Shown here piece after piece: positions 1 to 11,900 of a stretch of 64,000 bases of DNA. This DNA comes from Citrus sinensis (Eukaryota; Streptophyta; Magnoliopsida; Sapindales; Rutaceae). The notes under the pieces were generated by a model that saw nothing but the letters and a program-made list of their open reading frames with translations, had not been told where the DNA came from and did no database searches. The stretch is from contig NC_068557.1 of the NCBI RefSeq assembly GCF_022201045.2, positions 26,389,501 to 26,453,500 of the forward strand, read 5' to 3'. The position numbers were made by a program, and so were the translations under genes. Position 1 is the first letter of the stretch; the number at the start of each line of letters is the position of its first letter.

Positions 1-3000
1 CTTTTGCCATACAGGGTCAATGTTTCAAGTAGTCAAACATGTGGCTCAGGTCATAGAAACATCATTCACCATATTAACATCAACTAGTATGACATGCTAC
101 ATAAGCCAGCAACTATTGGCCATCTAGATCACTGAAGCAGTCAAGAAAATGGATTATAATTAAACAGAAAAAGTAAATGAAAGAAATTCAGATAGCATTG
201 ACTGTCTGTTGAATGTTAAACTGAAATGAAAGAAAGCATTGAGAAATTCATTGGTCCATAACAGATTAATCACCCTCTTGATACAGTGCCCTCATACTGT
301 TAAATATGTGCTGTGTCCCTTGAAAACCAAATGATACACGTTGATAAATACAATAATTAATAAAAATGAATTAGTAAAACAACAAAAAGTTTTATGCTAA
401 AATGCCAAAAAAAGAAAAAAAAGAAAATGAAAGACATAGGCATGCTTGAAGGCCCAACTAAATTCGTAGAGCCTGCTAAGCGATGCTTGGGCGCACAAAA
501 ACCTTAACACTGCAAAATATTAGGGGAATTCATTCCTCATATGGAAAATACAGGAATAAATGGTAACAAATCTAAAATTGATTTACTTTGGGAAAGCAAG
601 AGGTAAAACTAGCCTATATGGAAGCATAATTATGATGGTGTTACTGTTAGAAAGAAAATAAAGGAACCAAAGCAAACAGTTTGTGAGTTGTGAGTTGCTC
701 TTATCATGGTAAATATGATAATAGTGATTATCTAATTGCAGCTGGATGACAGCAGGCATGTGAGAGATTAAGTTAACCAAAAAGGTTATAAATTGTTACA
801 CAGTTACAATTGCGCAGCCAGAAAACAACCTCACTAAAACATTCTCCCAAAAATACCATTGATGCACGGGAAACTAATGAACCATTAACTTTACTAACTC
901 CAAACAAAAGAGAAAAGAACCCAAATCCCACAATTCTGCAGTCAGAATAACACATCTTGATCACATCTCCTTTTAATCACTTTTCTTCAATCAAAATTGT
1001 CAAACCGTCAACTCAAACTGCTCTTTGTAGACTCAAACTAATGCCACTACTATAAGCTATATTTTCATGCACAAAAAACTCATCCTAAGACCTTCATTCA
1101 GACATGAAAATTAAAAAACTATTGCTCCGGTCACCAAAATTCTTACGAACCTGCTGCTTAAGATATGACTCCTAATCTGAGAGTCACTAAAAGTTTTAAG
1201 AGTCAAATGATTAGTTTTTTTCTTTAGGAAGTACACGTTCCACAATTTGGAACTATTGATGCAATTATAATAAGATTGAATGAAGCACATTTCCCATCTT
1301 GTCCAATAGTTTCCCAAATCTAGTTCATTGGTCCACTTTTGTAATAAGTTCAATAAACGAATTAATGCTTAAATAAATTGTTTGAATAGATTGTTACAAC
1401 CAATTTAGAACTTTAAAAAACAAACAACCACAAAGAAACTGCTCATAAAAATCAATATAGCTCATACGATATGAACAAGGCAAAATTTCACTACAACAAG
1501 TGAAAATCAGCCATCAAAAGCAAAATTTGATTCAATATAAGCAAATTATGTACATTGCATAAAAAAGTAGATAATCCAATTCACCAAGAAAAACAGCTAA
1601 AGAAATTCAATCGCCAGCAAAGACAACAACATCATAGATCAATCTCAACTCCCATAATCCAGATCAAAATCTCAGATTCTTGCGCAAAAGGGACAAGATT
1701 TATTTTCAGTTATTCAACAATAAGAAGGAAAACACATTGGAAAGTAATCAAAATAAACACGTAAAAAATGGGACAAAATGGCAATGCAAGCTGACGGTGA
1801 AATAAAACAAATTAAACAGAAATAAGAAAACCCAATAAGAGACATAGAAAATAGGACATACCCAGAAGCTCAAAATGAAGAAAGGATCCCTGCCGGTGTA
1901 GTGTTTGGTTATTCTTTTTGGAGTGCATCTACAAGCAAGCTTCAGCCACACTGCATTTTCATGGGACACTCGGACTACGCTTCTGTTTTTATATGGTAAC
2001 TAATAACTATGACTTTGAGAGATAAATAGACACGTTTTTCCTTTGTTGCAATATTATCCCTCTACATTTCTTTAATTTTGACGATTCCCTTCTAAATTTT
2101 TAACTTTCTCATCCGTCCTCACCTTCATCCACCTTCTTCAATATATGTACATTCTGCACAGCCATCTAATTAATGTATAATCTTTTTTATATACTTTAAA
2201 ATCAATTTAAAATATATTATTTTCTTTATATGATATGAATCGTAAGTGAAGAATTTTTTTTACCAGATAAATTTTAGCTAAAATATTTATTGTTAGAATT
2301 GATAAATTTTTCTAGTAATTTGAAATCAAGTCTAACTCCAATAGTAAGGAGCGGTTCTTTAGGGTTTAGATCTTGAGTTTAAGTAATGAGTGCATAAGTT
2401 AATAATAATAATAATAATTTCTTGTGATTTACATAACACGTACATGTACTTAGTTTTTCATTGAGAATCTTCATATAGAGAAAGAATTTGATGTAAAATT
2501 CAAAAGAGGTTTCTAAGAAAATAAAGCTTCCTTATAAATTTAGAAGATATACCAACAAATTAAATAAAATTCATTTATAACTTAACGTAATTTGGTCATT
2601 GAAATTTAATCCAAATTCTATATTTTCAGCATCACTTGATATAAATATTCAGAAAGCGTGAAGGTGTACATCAAATTAATTTACATATAAAAAGGATTTA
2701 AAAAATAATAAAAACAAAACATGACATATTTACCTATTTTTTATCAACGTAGGGAATAAATAAAATTTTATTAACCTATTATGTCAGCTACTTAAAGCGA
2801 TCTAATTCTAAGTGCAGTGTGGAGGGAGCAGAGATGAAGAATTTTGAACAATCTCAGGTTTCAAATGTGTGGTTTGATATGATTTTGTATTTTTTATCAG
2901 GGCGAAGATGAATGAAACTTGAATGCAATGGGGTAAAAAAATAAAAATACAAACGTATAAGGGTGTAAAAATAAATCAAAACCCATTAAACAACCAAAAC

Positions 3001-3742
3001 TGCGGACGCTTGCGGCTCTGCCTGCGGTATCACAAATACCGAAATCAGAGGGGGAAAAGAAAAAGGCCACGTTTCATTAACCAAACCAAACTTATTTCAC
3101 ATGCTATTTCTTATTATAATAATAATACATTTGCACGTGCAACCACGAGCTCATGTGGAAAGCCTTAATCTCACCAACTTTTTGGTGGATTATCATAAGC
3201 AAATCAGCCCTTGAGAGTTGGGACCTATTTAGCAAAGTTTAAACATAATTATTAAAAAAAAAACTTACATAAATTAAAGAATAACTTGTAATGATAGACT
3301 TACAATTTAAAGAGCTAAATTAACAACTCAAAATCGGATATAAACCAACAAACCTCCCTTGAATAATAGTTCTGTATTTCAACCAAACGATGAATCAATT
3401 CTGAACTTGATGCAATTCGGATCTTACTTTATTCCTATCTTAATTTTGTTGTCGTATCATCAATTCCATTCAAACCTATATCTTACCGGGAAAACACGTG
3501 ATGTAAGTAAAGAAATAATCAGTTTACAAAGAGAAGCAACTTTTCATTCCGAAAACGTTGTTCTTCATAGCTTCTTATCGTTCAAGTTAAGTTCATCTCC
3601 TGCTTTCAACAAGAGGAGCAAATGTATTGAAGCAAGTATCAAGAAATGTTCTGCTGAAGGTGATAACCAGTAAAACATTCAATCTGACAAACGAAGTTGT
3701 TCAAATTGTCCTGAAACTATTTAAAAGAAGTACACCTAACTC
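1..3742. other. no confident gene; possible 5' exon at 1874-1985 (-)
   Basis: AT-rich sequence with only short, unconvincing reading frames. On the minus strand a stretch from about 1985 to 1874 reads like a transcribed leader and ends at a good donor (CTTCTGG/GTATGT). It could be the 5' exon of a gene whose body lies left of the window, but I found no recognisable coding exon between 1 and 1870. An AAT trinucleotide run lies near 2400-2418. I see nothing else in 2000-3740 that I can name. Confidence 0.25.
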
Positions 3743-6425
3743 CTAAGAGACTTCAGAGGCAGGTTGAGCCACACCAAAGTTCTCTAGCAACATGGTCAGT
3801 GACTCTGGTGAGCATATTCGGTACTTCACCTTTCCAGAAGGCAAAAGGAAGACCTCAGCCAATTCAAGCTTTTCTGAAGTTAGACTTGTGCTATCCATTG
3901 TCTTTCTAAGTACCTTTAGTGCAAGCTGAACTGCCTCTTGTCTTGTCATATCATCCTTGTAGTCCTGGCTGCAGCCTTCCAGCCACTATAGTTCCCACTT
4001 GGATCACTCATATAAAGCTGGAAAACATAGTTTTTGTCCCAGCCCACAAAGAGAAACAAAACACCAAATGGACGAAGCCCACCAAATTGTGTGTAAAGCT
4101 CCTTGCTTGGTGTCACAGAGAGACTGGACAAGCTGTTCAACGGGCATTGGTTCTTGGTAACATTGGTTCTTGGTAAGCATAAGCATAACGCCGGGCTTGG
4201 ACCCTTGCAGTGTTGATGAGGATATTGGCATCGGACATTATCCCAGCCACAGCACATGCTACATGATCATCAATCTTGTACATCTTCTCAGCTGATGTTG
4301 ATGTCTGGAGGAGTTTGGAGGTGACATTATTTTCACCCACTAAACAACCCATCTTTAGACAATATCCCAATAGCTGATCCTGCATGGCCAATTGCCTCTA
4401 TCACATAGTCAACTTGGTAAAGGCAGCCTTCTGGAGAGAAGACTGTTGTTTGCCTATCATACCTTCGAGACATGTTATGTTACCCTGAAGACAAAAGAAG
4501 GAAAGAAATTCAAAAACTGAAAATGTAAGAACCTCGGCTTTCATGACTAAAACCAGCCTAACAAAGAATATTACCCAGAACTATGAAAATTTAATTGGGG
4601 AGACTCCATCACTCAATCCCATTCATTTATGAACATGCCTTTTCATCTTTCATGATCTTCAAATCAGATGAACATGACCTATTTTTGCACTGAATCAAAA
4701 CCAAAATAAAGCCAAAACAAAGTTTTTGACTTGGATTTTTCTAGTTTCAAACAAAAGTTTCTTGGAATAAAGTTTCCTCCTACAAGAAACTTGGAAGAGA
4801 CAGCAAGAGTGAACACTCCCAAATGAAACTTAAAAGGCCATATATGGCAAAAAGAGGTTGTCACATAGGCGAGATTGAGACTTATAACATAACTGTGTAT
4901 ATAGGATACCCTATAGTCAAACAATGCTCCTCCAGGACTTAAAACTGATGTCTTCCCTTGAATCCTAGACTCATGTGCTATGATTTAAACACTTCGTCAA
5001 TGGGTTACAATGCTGCAAGCATCAGATAGTACTTGTTTGACATTCTCTTAAATTCAACTTATGCAACACATTGAACCACCCAATAAAAGAAGTAAAATTA
5101 TAGCATAGCGTATTTTAGTTTCTCAGTTGACAGTCTTAACCTCCAGAGGAAAAGCCCTCAGAAACCCCACCCACCAGCAGTGGGGTGGAGAAAACTTATA
5201 ATGGTAACGCAGAAGAGTAGGAAAAAAAGGTGCCAAAGAGGATCTTATATCTTACAAATAAGAATCAACCAAAAATACAGAAAAGAAGGTTTGTTTTTGA
5301 CAAGGAATTGCTTTCCAACATGGCAAAAACAATTGGAAAGCCAAAAATGTTATGGCGTCATTCCAAGATGAGAATATTTTAAGGTCACCCGTAGTGTAGC
5401 AAAAGAAGATACAAATTTTTTAACTAAAAAAGTAAGAAAACCATTTTTAAATCTTAATGAGAAAGATGAATGCAGAATATAAATGGCTTCCATGAAGCAG
5501 TAAATTCAACATAGCAGAGTATAAGACAATAAAGAATCCCCTCTTTACTTGTTCAAGAGCCAGTGAGTGTTATATAAGACAATAAATAATCCTATGGAAA
5601 ATATATTTTAAACATGAGTGAAAATACATAATCTCCTCCAAAACAAGAAAATCCTAATGAAAATGCCAAAAGAATCTGAAAGGAAAAGGAATAGATTTTG
5701 GCTACATCACCAAGGCAAACCCAGTGAGTGTGTGATTGGCTAGTGTTTACCCACCTGAAAAAAGAAAAAAATAACAATTAAATAAAACGAAGAAATGAAG
5801 CAGAATTGCAGCCAAAATTAAAATATAAATTTCCAAGTTGGCATTCCGAAATATTTGTTCAGTCGACTTAATTGACTCTTAGCAGCTGTAATTGGGCCAA
5901 AAATAAAAATGGAAAAACCATGGAAAGAGTTCATGCGATAGTTACAAATTGAAGGTCCAAAAGAAATTACCTTGGATTTCACATTTTCTTTCCCAATGTA
6001 TTGGAAAAGTTTATTCGTGATACATCAAAATAAAGCTTTTTTTCTTTCCCAGTGCAATGAATAAAGGAACTTCAATTGCATTATTTCTAATATCAACATT
6101 AGAACACACTATACGCTCTATTAAAGAAAACCCACTTCTTAAGACAAGCTTCTCGCTGAAAATTCCAACACTCAGAAAATAATCGTCTTCTCATTTTTCC
6201 CTTCGTTTTGTTAGCAACCAAACAGATCATTAACGAAAAGTTCAAGGCAGATGATAACAAAATCAATATATTATATTATATACATTAATGAGTATTCAAC
6301 ATAGTGGAGAACAGAAGCAAACCTGAAGAAGGAGAAGCACGTTTGTGCTGGCCTGAGGATCAAGAAATCTGAAAGATTTTCAAAGGAATTGCTGTTTCGC
6401 CAGAGTGCTCCTAGGGGACATGTCG
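3743..6425 (-). pseudogene. 20S proteasome subunit alpha type-4 (PAC1-like), broken copy
   Basis: Minus-strand sequence from an ATG at 4473 to a TAG at 3743 encodes nearly the whole alpha-4 subunit of the 20S proteasome, but in several frames. It opens [16 protein letters not shown], then shifts frame after residue 43 or so ([10 protein letters not shown]). It resumes at [16 protein letters not shown] and runs through the well-conserved [18 protein letters not shown] short tandem repeat near 4147-4176 (GGTTCTTGGTAA twice) breaks it again. About 13 codons seem lost after GWKAAA (near 3965), where the family reads IGANNQAAQSMLKQ. The tail DSTSLTSEKLELAEVFLLPS is intact. A textbook acceptor (TTTTGTCTTCAG) lies just before the ATG at 4484, and a donor (CTTCAG/GTTTGC) lies at 6323. 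A leader exon at about 6323-6420 and a 1.8-kb leader intron therefore seem kept, which argues for a DNA-level duplicate rather than a retrocopy. Several frameshifts make a working alpha-4 unlikely. Confidence 0.85.
4487..6322 (-). other. presumed 5'-leader intron of the alpha-4 pseudogene
   Basis: No coding exon is visible. Another AG/GT junction (TTTTTTCAG/GTGGGTAAA) occurs near 5755 on the minus strand and could be an alternative leader exon border. The rest is ordinary intron-like AT-rich DNA. Confidence 0.35.
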
Positions 6426-6671
6426 AGCCGGCTGGCCCATATCCATGTGGACTATTGATCGGGTTATTAAAATAAAATAAAAGCCTGGTTTTAGATAATT
6501 TAATTTAAAAATAATTTGAAATTGGAGTATTGGCGCCCTCTGTTTTCCTCTTAAAACCACTTTTCTAAATACACCCTGTTAAGTAATTTAAAACGTTACG
6601 GAGTTTCCATTGACACCGTCTTTTATTCCATAAATATCCTATTTCACTCTTTTCCTTAAACAAACAAGGAT

Positions 6672-6778
6672 CATGCTACGGTGTTGCATCTAGCCGTTAG
6701 ATGCAGTTGGATTAGTGAGGTCCACTGACATCCAACGGCTAGATGCAACTGTGGCACGGTGTCACAGTTGCACCTAAG
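6672..6778. repeat. short foldback (MITE-like) element
   Basis: TTGCATCTAGCCGTT on the left is mirrored by AACGGCTAGATGCAA about 60 bp further on, around a centre near 6720. Outside that core the arms continue imperfectly (CGGTGTTGCATC against the complement of GATGCAACTGTGGCACGG). The size and symmetry fit a small non-autonomous foldback. I could not define a target duplication. Confidence 0.5.
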
Positions 6779-6809
6779 GTTTGCCCAACAAACAAACCCC
6801 ATCCATGAT

Positions 6810-7348
6810 CAGGGGCGGATCCAGCATGTGACCAGTGAGCCCCCACTGGCTAAAAAAAAATTGTAAAAATAAAAGAGAAAAATATTTTTGTTTTCTAATT
6901 AGCTCTCATTAAATTTATTAAAATAGTCACTATAAATTATAAACTCCATAAAATTTAAACTTTAACTTTTAAGAATTATAAAAACCTATATTTTAATTAA
7001 AAATAATGATAGCCCACCACCCAAAATATTTTATATTCTCAAAAATATGATTAATTCTTACATTTTCTATAATAATAGTAAAAAGAACATTTTCAGTAAT
7101 AAAACTCATGAAGAATCATCTTTGGAATTGGATGAGATAAATGATAGTTTGGTTGTTTATATAAGAAATAATAAATTTAATAATATTGATGACAAGTCTA
7201 TTGCATAACATTTTTAAAATATGAAATTCCGTAGAGAATAATTATAAATGTATTAACAAATATTTTATATATTCAAAATTTTAGTTTTTTATATTTTACT
7301 ATTATCTAATTTAGCCCCCGATAAATTATTCTTCTAGATCCGTCACTG
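6810..7348. mobile_element. decayed non-autonomous hAT transposon with TIRs and 8-bp TSD
   Basis: The left end CAGGGGCGGATCCAG is matched by the reverse complement of the right end, CAGTGACGGATCTAG. The flanks are tccatgat (6802-6809) and cccatgat (7349-7356), a 7/8 match to an 8-bp target duplication, which is the hAT hallmark. Inside, about 7084-7250 (+), a frameshifted remnant reads TFSVIKLMKNHLWN and then NDSLVVYI and IDDKSIA, ending FKI/NMKFRRE. I recognise this as the C-terminal end of the zinc-finger (TTF/ZMYM) type hAT transposase. Only that C-terminal piece survives, with stops and at least one frameshift, so the element is an old internally deleted derivative. Confidence 0.75.
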
Positions 7349-7356
7349 CCCATGAT

Positions 7357-8974
7357 AACTCTTTTCTTCATTTCTTTAGATATTTAAACAAAAATTTATG
7401 TGTTTCTCGCTAACCATACATCTTGTGTTTCTCTTATTATTTAACGGTAACCATGCATTTTATTAGAGTTGAGATTCTAACCCAATATGGAAAATAAACA
7501 AGCTGCTTAATATCTATATATTTAACAAAATTTACATCAAATATTTACACATTATTATATATATGTATGTATGCACGTTCAGGAGACATGCTTTTAAATA
7601 TAAGTTTAGACACAATGTTATAAATATTAGATTAGAGGTAATCAAGGGTTGAGATCAAAGATAATATGACCTTTTTTAATTCTAAAATCTAAGAAATAAA
7701 TGCAGTGGATCCCTATAAATTATTGTTTATTCTACTATCTCTTACTTAATATATTCTCTCTTTCTCTTCTATAATATTAGCCTTCTCTCTCTTATGAAAA
7801 CAAAAAAAATAAAAAATGTAAGAGAGCGCATAAGATGTGACAATAAAATCATATGAAATGTGCGTAGAATGCGGGCTGATGAAATAAATAAAGTGAGACT
7901 ATATTTAATCACACTTATAATTTAATTAACTCCATCTTTTTCTTAATTTTGTAAAATTACTCTATTGTCTTTTCAAGCAAAATTAATAGTGCTCTTGCAA
8001 AAATAGGAAAATTTAAAAATCTAAAACCTTGAACAACAGCTTGTGTTTAAAATTCTACTTTTGGTAAGAGAAACCCTTTTGACACCCCTCAAAATTCCTT
8101 GGAAAACTCTTTTTAATTGAAATTACTTAAATAACCTAACACAAATAAATTCATGTTTTGTTTTGAATGAAAATTCAATTAAATAGTTACATAAATTATT
8201 CTTTTGAAAAACTTTTCACTCCCATCCCATTTAATAATTTATATTTATATTTTAAATTTTAATTATTTTTGTTTGAAAAAATTATAAGAGTTTAGAATTA
8301 TGAAAAAATAAGAAAAAAATATAAGATAAATTTAATATTTTCAGGATTTGTATGTAATTTAAAAAGAAATATTTTTTGGCAAAATTTTGAGAAAATAATT
8401 AATTTTAATATATGAATTTACATTTTATCAATTTAACTAAGGATATTTTAAGAAATAAATTTAAGGAGAATGATATAAGGATTTTAGAAGTGTTACAAGT
8501 TGTTCTCTTTGGATAGATTGATAATGGATACGTCTAAGAGAACCTAGCAAGCCCATCTTCAGTTTCAAACAATAAAATAAGCAAGCCCATTTTTCAAATC
8601 TCTAACAAGGTTTTTTTTCAGCAGGAATGAAAATCAAGAAAAATTTCTGGATTTAAAAAAGAAGGTGATTATGCTGTTATGTTGGACAATGCATGTTATT
8701 ATATTGATTGTTAACATCTAATCCAACTCTGAAGGTTGGATAATACCAAGACTCAACATCTTAGCAGCAAGAAACTACATCAACCACGAACATTATATCC
8801 TTCAAATGTTCTGCTCTCTGTTACTTTCTCTCGTAATTACATGAGAAGTCCAAGAGATATCGAGATACACACAGTGACATTTACAAATAAACGTGGACTC
8901 CAAAGATTTTCCTTTTTAAATTAAATAAATAATACAGCGCCTGCAAATAGATCATATTGCCACCACTACTGCTC
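7357..8974. other. intergenic, AT-rich
   Basis: No gene or clear repeat. It may contain the 3' UTR of the polymerase eta gene, which ends at 8975. Confidence 0.4.
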
Positions 8975-11900
8975 TTATCTATTTTTAGACGGCGAGAAAT
9001 AATCAGCAATGGTGAAACCTCGTTTAACTCTATGAGGTCGCTTACTAGGTCGGAGCCAGGCCTGGATTTCGTCTTGGATTTCTTTTGGTAATTCATCAAT
9101 CACCGAGGGGTCAATCTCCTCAATCCTGAGTTTCCATGATTCACTTCTTTGTTGAATCTGATCTGAACCACACCTGTCAGTGGATGTGCTTGTGGTTGCA
9201 GCCTCTGCTAGTCTCTCTTTTGGTATATTAACTTGATTCTGATTAGACTCAGACAAGCAATCACCTGTCGAATTATCTAGTCTCTCTTTTGGTATATTAA
9301 CTTGCTTCTTATTGGACTCTGACAAGCAATCACCTGTCAAATTATTGTCTAACCTAATTAAGCCCTTACAATGGGAGAACGTATTTTTTGGTCTAAATGC
9401 AAAACCTCAATCTGTTCTACATAAGTAAATAGGATGAAAAAAATACCCAAGGGCAATAAGGTTTCAGCATGTTCAGTATCATGGTTCCCCGAAGAGCAAG
9501 AGAGGTCGCCGCTCTTGAAGAAATTCAAGATTGAACTTGCTCCCTGACACAAGAAGACAAACAACACAAAACAATTCCCTCAAATCTGAACTATTATATA
9601 TAAACTAACGGTATGTTTGGAATTAAGGTGCTGTGGTCAATTAAGGTCAGGATCAGCGTATTTGTCCAGATATAGCTACAAAACCAACTATCAATCCCCA
9701 AATCTCATTTATCAGATATAAGCATTCAAACATGTAAAGAATGTTTCCCCATCACAAGAATATCACTGTCTGAGAACACAAATGGTGATTGCAATGTGAT
9801 TCAGTAAATGGCAATAATCACTGAAGATAAAATGAAGGGCATGAATGAACCTTATCTTTTAATGCACTTTTCTTATGTTCCTGCTGGTTGGATTTAATCG
9901 GGACAGACCTCATCCGAGAGTCATCCCTATTCTGTGGCTTATTCTGGTCCAGGCTTGAAGAACTTTCAGTTCCTGAATGAAACCATTGACCTTGATCGCC
10001 ATGTGTAAAATAAATATGAAAAGGCACCAGAGGGAATTAAAAGAAACAGCATTATATGTTAAGACCTGAGGACAATATTAAAGAGATTTATTGGGTGAAC
10101 CTACCTGAAGTCTGCTTTGATATGGAGCAAGATGGATCCTGCTCGAAACAGAATCCCAAATTAGACATGTTCCCCCACGAAATATTTACCAGCCAGACAT
10201 ATAAGATCAATGAATTGCAAGTGGTTATATTTTGATTGTTTCTTTAAAATAAAAACAATAAAATAAAATAATAATAATTAAAAAAAAAAGTATTCATCAT
10301 AATTTAGAACTAAATCTGTTCAAAGAAATATATGCCTTCAGTAATATCACAGCATCAGCTGTGTTCTAAAGTCATAAGTGCCTAAATTCTCAGTAAAGTT
10401 AATGCAGCAAATTTTCATTTTAAAGTAAATTGTTCTCAAGAGTCCTTTCTGATTTGATGATCTTAAACAGATTCAAGCTGGCTTCCCAGCTGCATATATG
10501 TCTTAACAAGTCCAACTACCATCTATACATGTTGGACTGGCTGCGTGAAACGTCGACGGGGTTAACATTCTCGTAACAACATATTTATTATCATGAAAGA
10601 AAGTTTTCTTGGAAAAATTAAAGAAAAAGCAATCATACCAGCCCGTTCCATGTATTTGCTTTCATTTCTAGTTGACCCAAATCAGCCATAGAATGTTCGA
10701 TCCAAACTTGTTCACCAGGTAACTCATTTTGCAGCTCCGTTGAATTCAGTGTTGAATAGCTTTCATTCCCTGAACGAAAAGAGCATCCTAACAAAGCTGA
10801 ACACAAATGACCCAGAAATGCAGGAAAGTAAAATTTAAAACACCTGAGGGGGACAATGGTGCAGCATCGATGAAGTTGTCTGGTAACTGCTCTGAAGTCG
10901 AGCCGAATTTATCTGGGCCATTAAAGTATTTCATGATTGAACATGTTCCCTATGACATTTATTGTACAATGAGTATTAATGCATTAAAATCATTATCGAA
11001 GATAAAAATCAAGTGTATATAACTGAGGAAAAGAGTATCTATGCAAACAGAGAATTTCATCAATTCAGATTAAATAGATTTTCTTTAACTTGTTCTAAGA
11101 TAAATATTTCAAGATAAAAACCACTTACAAGAAGACAACAGCGCAGTAGATACAGAGATCATGCTATTTTTCAACAAACTAAAATAGCAACAAAAAGAAA
11201 AAGAATGCAGAATATTTCCAAACTGTTACGGTTCTTTCCTAGCAAGCTAGAGACAGGGAACCCTTAGCATTATCACAGGCAGAGAATAGATTCCCGTTCA
11301 TCAGTATTGAACAACAAAAGCCCAGGAATACAAGGAGTCCAAAAACATACAAGCACCAAATATTACAGACCAAGTGAATTTGAACTTACTGAAAGTACGG
11401 GAACAATTTTACTAGCTGAAACAGAAAGAGCTGTTATTCTCCACCCACTGTAATGACTTCCTTGAGTCTTAACTCCAAATGAACCCAAAAATTCACGTAA
11501 TCCAGCTTGAAACAGGTTGAAGGTATCTTCTTGAATCTTGGCAGTTCCATACCTTAAAGGACACGACTTTGAAGGAAACTTTTTACGAGAATCTGAATCA
11601 CTTGACTGCAGGAGAACTCTAATCAGAAATGTCAAAATAATAAATATAGACCAATTGACGAAAAAGAAGTTGCCAATATAGCATCAGTCAATATAGATCT
11701 GGTAGAAATTGGTACCTTGAATGCACTGGCATGAAGAGTGAGTGTGTGAGCAATCCGTTTGTTTTGCTCCAAGTCAGAGCAAAGACGCTCACTTAGTTCT
11801 TCACAGAGTTGATTCAGCCAATGTTGAACCTGAGGAAAAGTAACAAAGCCCCATTGATTAATATGAAACTAACTCTAATTCACCTCAAGTGGTTTTCAAC

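Noticed and set aside
3359-3673. 104-codon open frame (+)
   Set aside because: Begins at TTG, not ATG, has no family resemblance, and lies in low-complexity intergenic DNA next to the alpha-4 pseudogene.
9600-9660. GGTATGTTTGGAATTAAGGTG resembling the end of the 61.2-kb MITE, in a POLH intron
   Set aside because: Only one end is visible and the match is partial; no second terminus or target duplication found.
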